From the NCBI GenBank assembly GCA_024449915.1, contig JAMZAV010000159.1:372001-436000 (forward strand): a stretch of 64,000 nucleotides of DNA, written 5' to 3'. The position numbers and the translations under genes were made by a program. Every line of letters starts with the position of its first letter. Position 1 is the first letter of the stretch. Origin of the DNA: Sweltsa coloradensis. Taxonomy: Eukaryota > Arthropoda > Insecta > Plecoptera > Chloroperlidae. The notes under the pieces were generated by a model that saw nothing but the letters and a program-made list of their open reading frames with translations, did no database searches and had not been told where the DNA came from. Below, piece after piece: positions 12,401-24,000 of this stretch.

Positions 12401-15400
12401 CAAAACTAGCCTACCCTTAGTACAGTCAGTCTCATATTATCATTGTGGGATACACAAGGAGTGCCAAGATCGTTTTCGCTGCTCTTTAAATCAGATAAAA
12501 AAAATATTAGTTTTTTTTTGTGGGTCCATGTATAAGAGTGAGGGCCAGACCAAATGGCTTGGCGGGCCGCACGTTGGGCACCCCTGGTTTAGAACATTTA
12601 AACGCGATTAGTTCAAGGGGTTAAACGTTTACGAAATTAAACGCTTTTTCCCATCCAGTCCCGTCGCGTTGATGGATGAGCTTTTTGTAAGTTTTTAGTT
12701 TGCGTGGGACCACTTTTCCTTTGCAAGTTCTTTTTGAATGCATTGTAGGTGATTGTTGTCAAGTTTCTATTGTTACTTGTTAATTGTTATTATAAACCTC
12801 AAAAAACTTATATTAAAACCTTTATTCTATGGATTCTGGCTAACTTTTTCAACTTTTTCTTTCAAAAAGCAATACATCACCATAACCTTAATCTAATGTT
12901 CATGTAAAAATATATGAACGTTGTAGCCCCACCCGTTTGGTCAGAATCGGCCCAAATGTCACGAAAATATTGCGCTTAAAATCGAAAAAAATCGTAAAAG
13001 TACGATATTCATGAGAAATATTTCTTCAGTCGTACCCAAAAACGTAGCAAGTTTATGTTCAGAGATTTCGAAGGTCCCCTCAAATTTTCATCAAGATCGC
13101 ATATGCCGTTTGCCTAGTAGAGAGCGAACAAACAGACAAAAAACAAACAAAAAACAAACAAACAAAAAAACACCCGAGCTAAATTTTTTGGGGGTCAGTG
13201 AAATTGAAGTCTTCGCTTCGCTCATCCAATTAGGGTTGCCAAGACTACTTCGAAGAGATGAGTTTACATTTGATGTAAAAATTTCAAGGCTTCTGTGTTA
13301 AATAGGAAAATATATTACTCACCTACATTACTATGTCTTACCTTTGTTACCATATCTCACCTATGTTACCGCTTATGGACATTAATAATTAGCATAATAG
13401 TTTTGGCAACCACAACCCATGCTTATTTACCACCGTAAGGTTAGCCGCGATCAGGATTTTCACTTTTATGTAGGATGGCTATTCGACGCCAAGAAGGGTA
13501 ATGCATACAAGAATACATATTTTTGTAACTTATACAGTAAGATAAATTAGTAACTTATCATAATACAATGCCACCTCTAATTAAAACGAATATAATGTGT
13601 AAAAAAAAAAAAAAACAGTGCGAAACCCCCGAGATTATTGACCTATAGGCCGGGCATATAGCTCGGCCTACAATCTAAAAGTTCATTTTGGCAGCCACAT
13701 TCCCTATTATCATTCATTACTATGTTACTATGTCAATTTACGCCTCAAATCTAATTGGGAACACTTAAATACAGCTTATTTAGCGTAGCTACACAAGTGC
13801 TAGTGCATAAAGGAACAACACAATACTTATAATTGATATTCATTGCTGATTGCCGCGAAAGCAGGGCCCCTGCGCGTGTTATCCCATGCGTCCGCTGGTA
13901 GCCTACATGGCCGGTGACGTCACGAAAATGGCGCGCGACCAGGTGCGTTTCAAAACACTAATTTGACCAAGAAAACTAAAAACAATATTACGGCCAAACT
14001 AATGAATGTAGAGATCTAATTTTTTTTTGGTGTTCTATAGGGTGTTAGTGGCTATCGAAAAAATACACTTACAGAATTTGTGCAAATAGCCTATTGTTTT
14101 AAAAAACAAAAAAGCGTAAAATTGCGATTTTTCATAAGAAATAATTTTTCGATTGCGCTCAAATTTCACACGAATATATTAATTCATAAAATTAAGGTTC
14201 TGTGAAAAAATCATAAAAATCAGATAAAGCATGTAGGCCTAGGTGTTATAAGTCGAAGAAATTTTTTAAAAATAAAAAAAAATCGTAAAATTGCGATTTT
14301 TATGAGAAATATTTTTTGATTGCGCTGAAAAACGTGGCAGTTCTAAGTTCAGAGATTTCAAAGGTCTCCAGAAAATTTCATCGCAATTGGAGTATCGGTT
14401 TAGCCGGAATCGTGTTAACAAACAGACAAAAATACAAACAGAAAAAAAGAAAGAAAAAAAACATTACAGATTTTTTTCTCCGGTGTAGTGAAATGGAATC
14501 TTTGCTTCGCTCGCTACGCTCATCCAATCAATACAAACAATTTTTTTCTTAATAAAAAGTTAAAAAATGAGTTAAAAAATCAATCTTTAGTAACATAGGT
14601 GAGTAAAAAACATATTTTAAGGCTATTCGACCGCGTTTTTCTATTTTCCAAAATATGCTACTAAGTCAAAATATAGTGAATGGCTTTGAAACCTGGCTAT
14701 TTTAGAAAATCAAAAATATTTTTTTCAAATTTTTCTGATCCGGTACACGGCCAATATAGCCACCTCAAAATAATTTAGAACTTCAATTCTCCAAGGCACA
14801 CCATTCAACGTAGGGTGTTGTGTTTTTGTGACATTCATTTTCAACTGTTTTTCTATGGAAAGACAGAGAGTAAAAATATTTATTTTAACAACTGTCTTTC
14901 CTGCGAATTTTTTGGTTTGGCGGTACAAATCGGTAAAAAATACCGCCAAACGAAAAAATTCGCAGAAAAGACAGTTGTTAAAATAAATATTTTTTCTCTC
15001 AGTCTTTCCATAGAAAAACAGTTGAAAATGAATGTCACAAAAACACAACACCCTACGTTGAATGGTGTGCCTTGGCGAATTGAAGTTGTAAATTATTTTG
15101 AGGTGGCTATATTGGCCGTGTACCGGATCAGAAAAATTTGAAAAAAATATTTTTGATTTTCTTAAATAGCCAGGTTTCAAAGCCATTCACTATATTTTGA
15201 CTTGGTAGCATATTTTGGAAAATAGAAAAACGCGGTCGAATAGCCTTAAGTGCATCAAATACTTCTTGAATAAATCAATACATATTCTCAATCTACTATC
15301 AACATTTTGTATAATTTATCTCTTTCAAGAAAATCTAGGAACCACTTGTTACTAAAAACATCAAACAAAAAAAGTAACACAGGTGAGTTTTTTTGTGCGC

Positions 15401-18023
15401 TGTCCTACATATGTTTTTCCCATGCTATTTATAAAAAATCTTACAAATCAATACTGTTTATATATCAACAGATGGTTTCTGCTTAATATCGTGTAGTCGA
15501 GGCAGTCAACAAAGCAAAATTATATTTGAAAAAATAAATTCCAAAAAGGCAAGTTTTTCAAGAATGACCCACATTATATCAACCAATAATAATAATCATC
15601 ATAACTCAGTTCCAACTATGTCGGGTTGAGTGGTGGTTTTTCACCATTATCTAGGGCATGAAACTGTAGATACTAAGCTTGCCAGACTCAGTGTTTCTTC
15701 CACATCCTCTAACTCCTTCCTCTCCACCAATTTACTCCACTCTCTTCTGTCCTCCCACAGCTTTACTCTTGCCACATGCTCCCACACTTCATCCCGTTTT
15801 CCAACGTCTTCTTGAATTAATCTTTCCCATTTCTCTCTTAGCCTTCCTACTCTTCTTTTCCCCTCCTCTGCCGCTTCAAATTCTCGTCTTGGAATCCTCT
15901 CTGCCCATCCTTTTCATATGTCCAAACCATCTTAGACGTTCTCTTCCTAGCTTAAACTTCAATCTTTTCCAGTCCCAGTTCTTTCCTTATTTCATTACTT
16001 CTTATCTTGTCCATCTTTGTAACTCCTTTGATACTTCTTAAAAACTTCATTTCTGCTGCTTCCAGCTGACTCTCTTCTTTTGTTCCCACTGCCCATGTTA
16101 CTGCCCCATATGTTAGTATAGGTACAAAATATGCCTTATACAGCAAAATTTTACATTTTTGTGGGAACAACTCATTCCATAGTAACTTTCTCACCAATTG
16201 GTAAAACCCTTCTGCTTTTTGCACTCTAGATGACACTTCCCTACACACTTTTGCATCTTTTGTCAATATACTTCCCAAATATTTACATTCTTCTTTTTCT
16301 TCTAAGACTTCTCCACGTAGTACAATATTTTCCCGGTCTCTAGGCCTGCCCTTTGTCTTCTTTTGCATACGCAAACATTCACTCTTTTTCTGATTGATTT
16401 TTAGACCAAACTCTGTAGTAACTTCATTCCATCTGTCCACCTTCTCCTGCACTTCTCTGGCACTCTCACCCCAAATCAACACATCGTCCGCAAACACTAA
16501 GGTTCTTGTGTCCCTTCCATCTGTATTTGGTTCCACTCTTCTTATAATTTCATCCATTACAACAGTAAAGAGTGTTGGAGATAACACACTACCTTGTCGC
16601 AAGCCCTCATTTACTTGGAACCATTCTGACCTACCCATATCTGTCTGTACGCAACTTTCACTCCTTTGATATGTACTTTGTATCCTGTCTATTAAACCTC
16701 TTCCCACTCCTTTTATCTCTAGACACTCCCATACTTTCTCTCTAGGCAGGCGATCGTATGCCTTCTCCAGATCCAAAAACACAATGTGCATTTCTTTCCC
16801 ATTTTGCCATCTCCCCTCCATTGTCTGTCTTATAGCAAATATGGGATCAATAGTAGACCGTCCACTTCTGAACCCATATTGTTCTTCTCTTAGATCTGTG
16901 TCATATACCTCCTTCAGTCTTAGTTCTACATATGAAAAAATATTTTTCATGATGTGACACTTTAAAATGAGTTAACCTAGGGCTAAAGCATTGTCTGTAT
17001 TGGTAAATCTTGTTTTCTAGGCCGCACCTCTTTAGGCTAGGCTAGGCCTACCTACCTACCTAGGCCTAGGCTTAAGTTTTAAGTGAAGAAGGGTACATTC
17101 ACAGTATATAAGTAGATGGGCTATGTTTATTGTTATAATTTTACTTCTTTAAATAATCACAAACTGCTGGGTGATCAAAGTTTGTTAACACCCTTGCATC
17201 CAAAAGCATACTGGTAAGCTCTGCGCCACCTGAGCTAGGTATGTGCTAGCGCTGAGCTGATTTGTATTCAGTTGCGCTCATCACCTGCATTCAAGACAAC
17301 TTGGACTCGTCCGTTTTGGCCAGGGCTTTAGTGGTGTTGGTAAATCTATTTCAACTAAACTCGAAACTCTATCATTTATACGTTATACCTATATCAATGA
17401 ACTCAGATGTAAATGTTACTGTGTACCCTCAACACATTGATCGCTCGCTTGTCCAACAACGACTTTGGCGTATTCCTAGTAAAGTTGAATGTGGCGCCAG
17501 ACCTGGATTCTATCTTTGGACAAGATAGATTTTGTAATTTTCTGTATAAACTAAAAAATTATAGGCTAGATCATGTTAGTAGTATTTATTTCTGTTTTAG
17601 CAGCTTTAGTCTCTGCTATTTTTTCCTGGTTGTACATAAAATCTTGGTAAAATTCCTTTAGGCAAGTGGAAACTTTGTTTTAACCCACTTTTGTAAATCA
17701 CTTTCAAAGTTTGATTTATTAACCATCAACAGTTTTAGATCTTTCGGTAAATCGTTGAATTTTTTTAAACCATTCACAAATGGAGATTTTTGCCCGCAGC
17801 ACTTATTTTGACTAGGCCTAGGCATGTAGAAATCTTGAGCATATCTAGTAAGATGGTCATGCACTCATTATTGTGTTTGTAGAACTCAGAAAAGTACGAG
17901 TACTCTTAATTGCACAGAACTTCACGAATGAAACATTAAACTTTGTAGTTTATTAAGCGAGCGAAGCGAGCGTTTCCATTTGACTCTTCCGGAAAAATTT
18001 GTCACTCGTTTTGTTTTTTGTTT

Positions 18024-18055
<32 letters not shown>

Positions 18056-21000
18056 TGTATGTCTCGCCATAACGTTCGAACGGAGGGTCGGATCGAGTTG
18101 AAATTTGGACCATCCGCAAGCTTTGTTCTCGATTGAATGCCATTAGTTTTGTGGCAAAATCGTTCAAAAAGTTAAAAAGTTACATTAAAGTTAGTAATCC
18201 AATTTTTTTTTTTCAAACTTAACGGCGACAAAATCTGAGGTGGCCAAATCATTTTGAATGTCCATCCGGTCACGAATATGTTAATTTTATTTTGATCCGA
18301 TAAGTAGTGTAGATGGAAATTACATTATAACAAAGTAACGTTACCATGGCAACGCAAAGTCGCACGAGGTGCACTATGCACTGCCACCTAGGGGGCATTC
18401 CGAAATTCGCTACAGTCGCCACAGCTGTGGCGACAATATGGCGTCTGTAGCGCTCGTGATTTCGGAATGGGCGCGGCGATTTTAGGCTGTGTTTACAAAT
18501 GGCCGACGGTGAATGTGTCGACTAGCTATTCATGAAATTATAGACTATTCTAGTTCCGACGAGGAGGAAACACTAATTTTAATATTTAATATCGAGCTGA
18601 CAATAGTACAATGAAGGTTTTGTTGAGAATGTGGTACCATTGTACTCTTTGAGCACTTTCAAACAAAATTTCAAGCATTCCGTAACTCGCTACGTGGCGA
18701 TTTGTAGCGCCTTTGACCAAGCTTTGACCACCAATCACGTTCATCCATATGTAGATTACCCATAATGCCCCAAATCGCTACAAGGTGCTGGACGAAAAAC
18801 CTCCAGCGAGTGTAGCGATCTGTGGATGTGTGTTGAACTGCGTGACATGGCGCTCCAAGCTCATTTCGGACTAGGCAAAGCGCTACAAAGCGCCACGTAG
18901 CGAGTTACGGAATGCGCCCCTAGAAGTAATCAAAATACTATCGAGGAAGCAGTGTATTATTTGTAACCAAAGAGTTAAAATAGTTTTCCCAAGGAAATGA
19001 TGTCAAGGTCCTCTAGATGGCAGTGGATTTTATACACAAAGTAAAGGTTTACCCACGGGTTCACCCAAATACCTTGGCGATAATAAATAATATTGGAAAC
19101 ATGGCCCCGTGGACAGCAAACGTCGCAAATCTAAAAATTAAAAAAAATGTACAATGTGGGTCTAGCTATAGCACGTGCTCGCTTATCAACGCGTCCAACT
19201 GAGCGTTTCCTAGTTAGTTGTTCAACACTAAGCCACTGAAGTTGCTCGAGCATGTCAACTCTATGTGTTAGTTTGTGACATTGTAGAGTTGCCCTCATAC
19301 CTCGGTTTTGAAGTTTTTGGAGAACATCAAGGTCACTTTTATTTATGTCCATCAGAATGGTAGGACAAGTGGAAGTGTGGAGCTACAATGGTGTTATAAA
19401 GGTGCGCGGAAGCGCACCGGGCCAAGCCACGCGCGGCTCCGCTTCCACTAGTGCCTATTACCGCACGCCTACATTAGCACTTAACACAGTGTCGCCGACG
19501 CGAAACCATGTGAGATAAAAACCTGCAACTTGCTTCAATCGATGGGCTTTTACTAAAAGATGACCCATTTCAAGTTTCATCCCGATCTGATGATGCGTCT
19601 AGAAGTTATTGAGACGTCAAGATCGTTCGAAATAACTTTCTTCTTGGGCTGGGTGGGTGGATGGGTGGGTGGCTGGCTGGCTGGCCGGCTGACGAATTAT
19701 GTATCAGTTTGTGGGCCCTCAATGGATAATGTTAGAGAAGCCAAAATTTGCACCGATGTCAGTCATCTCATTGGCCATGTGCTATACAAACGGTAATTGG
19801 ATTAGATGACCGGAAACTTAGATAATGCAAAACAAACAAATTATTTTATTTATTACTATGATGCTCAAACCTTTTAATTATCAATGAGTGAGATTTTATT
19901 TTGAATCGTAAATAAAGTAATTTTCTCTACTTGCATGCTAACATCCATACCGTGTACGTTCTACTAGGAAACGCTCAGTTGGACGCGTTGATAAGCGAGC
20001 ACGTGCTATAGCTAGACCCACATTGCACATTTTTTTAAATTTTAAAATTTGCGACGTTCGCTGTCCACAGGGCCATGTTTCCAATATTATTTATTATTGC
20101 CAAGGTATTTGGGTAAACCCGTGTGTAAACCTTTACTTTGTGGATAAAATCCACCGCCATCTAGAGGACCTTGACTCCTTGGGAAAACTATTTAAACTCT
20201 TTGGTGACAAATAATAGACTGCTTCCTCGAAAGTATTTTGATTACTTCTAGGTGGCAGTGCATTAGAAACTTCGCGCGTCTTTTCGTTGCCATGGCAACG
20301 TTACTTTTGTTATAATGTAATTTCCATCTTCACTACTTATCGGATCAAAATAAAATTAACATATTCGTGACCGGACGGACATTCTAAATGATTTGGCTAT
20401 CTCAGATTTTGTTGCCGTTTAGTTTGAAAAAAAAACTTTCGATTAACTTTAATGTAACTTTTTAACTTTTTGAACGATTTTGCTACAAAACTAATGGCAT
20501 TCAATCGAGAACGAAGCTTGCGGATGGTCAAAATTTCAACTCGATCCGAGCCTCCGTTCGAACGTTATGGCGAGACATACAAAAAAAAAAAAAAAAAAAA
20601 AAAAAACAGTGACTAATTTTTCCGGCAGAGTCAAATGGAAACGTTCGCTTTAAAAAAAAATTATTGATATACCATACAAAAATGCAAAAACGGGGCCAAG
20701 CCGAAAACGAGGAAGATACAAGTGGCTCAACTGCATAAAGTGGTGAGATCTAGAAGTGTGGCCAAGCCCATTATTTTGTTTAAAATAATAAATATATTTA
20801 TTAATTATATAATAAATTAATAATATATCAATATCCATATTATTATCTAACTATAATTATGAAATAAATATATTAACAAAAATAACATAAACATTAAATA
20901 AATTTATTTAAACATTTACATGTGGAAATATCAAAATTAACAGACGCCATTCAAAATTAAAAGCTTGGTCGATGGATTTGTATTGGTTATGTTTTGGTTA

Positions 21001-24000
21001 GTCAGTAAAACGACAACCAAGTTAAAAATTCATCGATTAAGCTTTTAATTTTGAATGGCGTCTGTTAATTTTGATATTTCCACATGTAAATGTTTCAATA
21101 AATTTATTTAATGTTTATGTTATTTTTTTAATATATTTATTTCATAATTATAGTTAGATAATAATATGGATATTGATATATTGTTAATTTATTATATAAT
21201 TAATAAATATATTTATTATTTTAAACAAAATAATGGGCTTGGCCACACTTCTAGATCTCACCACTTTATGCAGTTGAGCCACTTGTATCTTCCTCGTTTT
21301 CGGCTTGGCCCCTTTTTTGCAAGTTTTTGCATTTTGTATGGTATAAACTAGACGACGCACCCACTTTGACAGCTTCCAATAGTTTCTTCTCATAAACCCA
21401 GTTTGTTTTAGCAAGTTTCTTAGATATGTAACTGGTATGTTCCTTGAAATTTAGTAAAAAGTCTACCATGACTCCTAAGTATTTAAAATGATCTTGAAAT
21501 TCAAACTCTTTTCCTTCAATGTTTACTTTGCTGGTATTATCCTGCAGTAGCTTGTCCCTCTTTACAGATGAGCTAGTGATCAGTAAGCAGTTCGTTTAAT
21601 CTGGGTGACATTTCAGTTTATTAGCTTTAAAATATGTTATGATGATTGCAGGTCATAATTCAACATTCGTATAGCTTTGCTTAGCTTGTCAGAGATGATA
21701 TACACAAGTGTATCGTCGGCATACTTCACCACTATACAGTTGGTGACGAAATTTTCTATATCTTTTATATAAATGATATAGTAGAGCAGGGCTGCTAATA
21801 CTGAACCCTGTTGAACACCAATATTATTTTGTATAGGGTCAGATACCTTGCCATCAATGTTTACAACTTGTGTTCTATCTTGCATATAGTTCTCAAGCCA
21901 CTTCAGAGCGTCTCCCGTAACTCCGTAGTGTTTGAGTTTTTGTAAAAGGGTTGGCCTAGATACTGTCTCAAAAGCACGTTGTAAATCCAAGGATACGGCT
22001 TCAACAAATTTATTATCGTTAAGTGCATTTCTTCATTGGGAGAAAATCCATTGTAGTGCAGTTTCAGTTAATCGGTGTCTTCGAAAACCAAATTGCTTCA
22101 CATATAGTAAAAAATGTTCTTCAAAGTATTCAGATAGCTGTTCGTGTATCCAAATTTCTAAAATCTTCTCGTAAAGTGGTAAAATATTGATAGGTCTTAT
22201 GTCTTTAGGCAATTTTGGATTATCTATCTTTGGTATTCCGATTATTGTTGATTTTTTCCAGCTTGATGGAACTTGACTTGTTGTTATTGATGCATTAATA
22301 ATTTTAATGAAATTTTCACCATTGCTTGACAGTATTTTCTTGAAAGTTTCAACTGATATCTCATGACCTGTACCAGCCTGCTTGAGGTTTTTTACAATTC
22401 TCACTAAGTCTTGAGTTGTCATGAGCTTAAATTCCGCTAGTGATGAACCAATTGGAGTAATTTCTTTAATTTTTTTGTATAAATCAAAATTTGGTATTTC
22501 TGGGATCGACCGTTCAAGTTCTTGAATACTTTTTACTAAAAACACATTTAGTAGTTTATTTGCCACTGTGGTAAGTGGGTTATTGTCTTCAAAAGCTACA
22601 TTTTTGAATACGTCATTTAATCTTTGTTTTATCTTTTGAGCTGATAACTTGTTTCAAAGTTAACCATATTTGTTTTGAAATGCATACAATACTATATGAG
22701 TTAACATTGGAAGGTTTACTCAATCTCCCAGTAGAATTTTGTGGAACCTTGAGCGTGGATATTTGTTATACTTTGGTCACCGCCTGACAAAAACATGATT
22801 TGACAAAAATGATTTCTTTAAGAACAAAATCCATTGTCCTGAAATTAAATGACTTTTGCAGCCGATTTTTAATTTATTGCTATTATTATTATTGTGAGTT
22901 TTAATCGTAACGGGTTTTGTTAAAAATTTTCACTGCATCCTGAGGACGGGTCCCGGTTGACTATTTAACATTACACTATTTCTACTGATATTTTATTATT
23001 GTATATTATATTATTATATTTATTTTATTTTAAAGATATTTTACACAAACAATAGATGAGTTTGAAAAGAACTTTTGATATTTATTTATTAGTAATTCAA
23101 TGGAGCGAGCGTACTTCGCTAGAGCTTACAAGAAAATGTTTTCAAGTTCAGCTTCCGTAGTGACACCCCAACCTCCTTTCATCTCCAAGCATCGCTTGCC
23201 TTCCACCGGATGTTCTGACCACACAGGGAGTCGAGGGTGGCTAGTCACACGTGGCAGCAAGGCCACGACCAGGGTGCCTAGATACATTAGAAAATTTCAG
23301 CACAATCTGTTAAGCCATTTGACCGTTCTGAAGCAAACTGACAGACAAATTACAAACCGGCTAAGTCTCATTTATCTTCAATGATAAGACTCAAGTCGCT
23401 ACACTCCCTTGTCTAAAAACACCAAAGTCGTTGTCAAGCCTATGTATGATAGGCTAGGAAGGAAAGACCCATGCTGTCTAGATCCAGCCTTAGATATAGT
23501 GGGAGGAAAGGGAAAATACAAACAAAAACAAAAAAGAAAAAAGAAAAAAATCGTAAAATTGCGATTTTCAAAAGAAATAATTTTTCGATCAATTTTTCGA
23601 ACCGTGCAGTTCTAAGCTCAGAGATTTCGAAGGCCTCCAGAAAATTTCATCGCAATTGGAGTATCGGTTTAGCCGGAATCGTGTTAACAAACAGCCAAAC
23701 ATTAAAAAAAAAAAAAAAACGGATTTTTTTCTCCAGTGTAGCTATTGAAATGGAATCTTCGCTTTGCTCGCTACGCGCATCCAAAAAACTATCTTGCAAT
23801 TTTTTTTTATCGCATTTGGGCCTATTTCAATTGTTCAATTGTAATACGTAGGCCCAACTTAAATTTTTTTAAATAATTAACTAGGGTAATGTAATTTTTT
23901 TGTCAACCTTGGCCTATGCCGGGCGGCAATGAATTTTGTACAGGTGGGCGATCCGGCTCTGGGGAGAACACTGCCTAACCTAAAAAGTACTTCAAAGATA

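Larger units (their letters stand above)
10670..12656. mobile_element. hAT-type element D1, carrying two further insertions
   Basis: Starts TAGGGATGGGACG and ends TTTTTCCCATCC, lacking the last CTA. Homologous to the intact 478-bp copy D2 at 46817-47294, which has a perfect 8-bp duplication. Here AGTC is duplicated at both borders, a remnant of an 8-bp TSD. D2 shows the empty sites of both insertions: a piggyBac-like element at 10886-11589 and hAT-E at 11749-12586. Confidence 0.85.
10648..13229 (+). mobile_element. Family B element B1 (+), interrupted 22 bp from its 5' end
   Basis: The 5' end ACTAGGAAAACGCT at 10648 matches other family B starts (38635, 58667). The next bases AGTCCCGTCGCGTTG resume at 12657 after hAT-D1. 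The body includes the shared 3' module (TTCAGAGATTTCGAAGG, a CAAA-rich microsatellite at about 13130-13170, CTTCGCTTCGCTCATCCAA to 13229). This copy is more diverged than the others. Confidence 0.8.
8846..15570. mobile_element. Large TIR element with internal 14-bp iterons, heavily invaded
   Basis: Perfect 23-bp inverted repeats end the element: GGGTCATTCTTGAAAAAC... at 8846-8868 and its complement at 15548-15570. Its own sequence, left after removing insertions, is about 2 kb and carries at least twelve copies of CTCACCTTTGTTAC-like 14-mers in both orientations (10187, 10201, 10380, 10556, 10571, 10591, 10612, 13318, 13337, 13356, 14590, 15374). Such subterminal repeats are typical of transposase binding sites. 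Insertions: A3, B1 (with hAT-D1, piggyBac-like and hAT-E), B2 and a TTAA MITE. No transposase or clear target duplication; superfamily unassigned. Confidence 0.7.

Noticed and set aside
14725..15186. 153-aa ORF (-) and matching 108-aa ORF (+)
   Set aside because: Mirror translations of the arms of a palindromic MITE; no domain.
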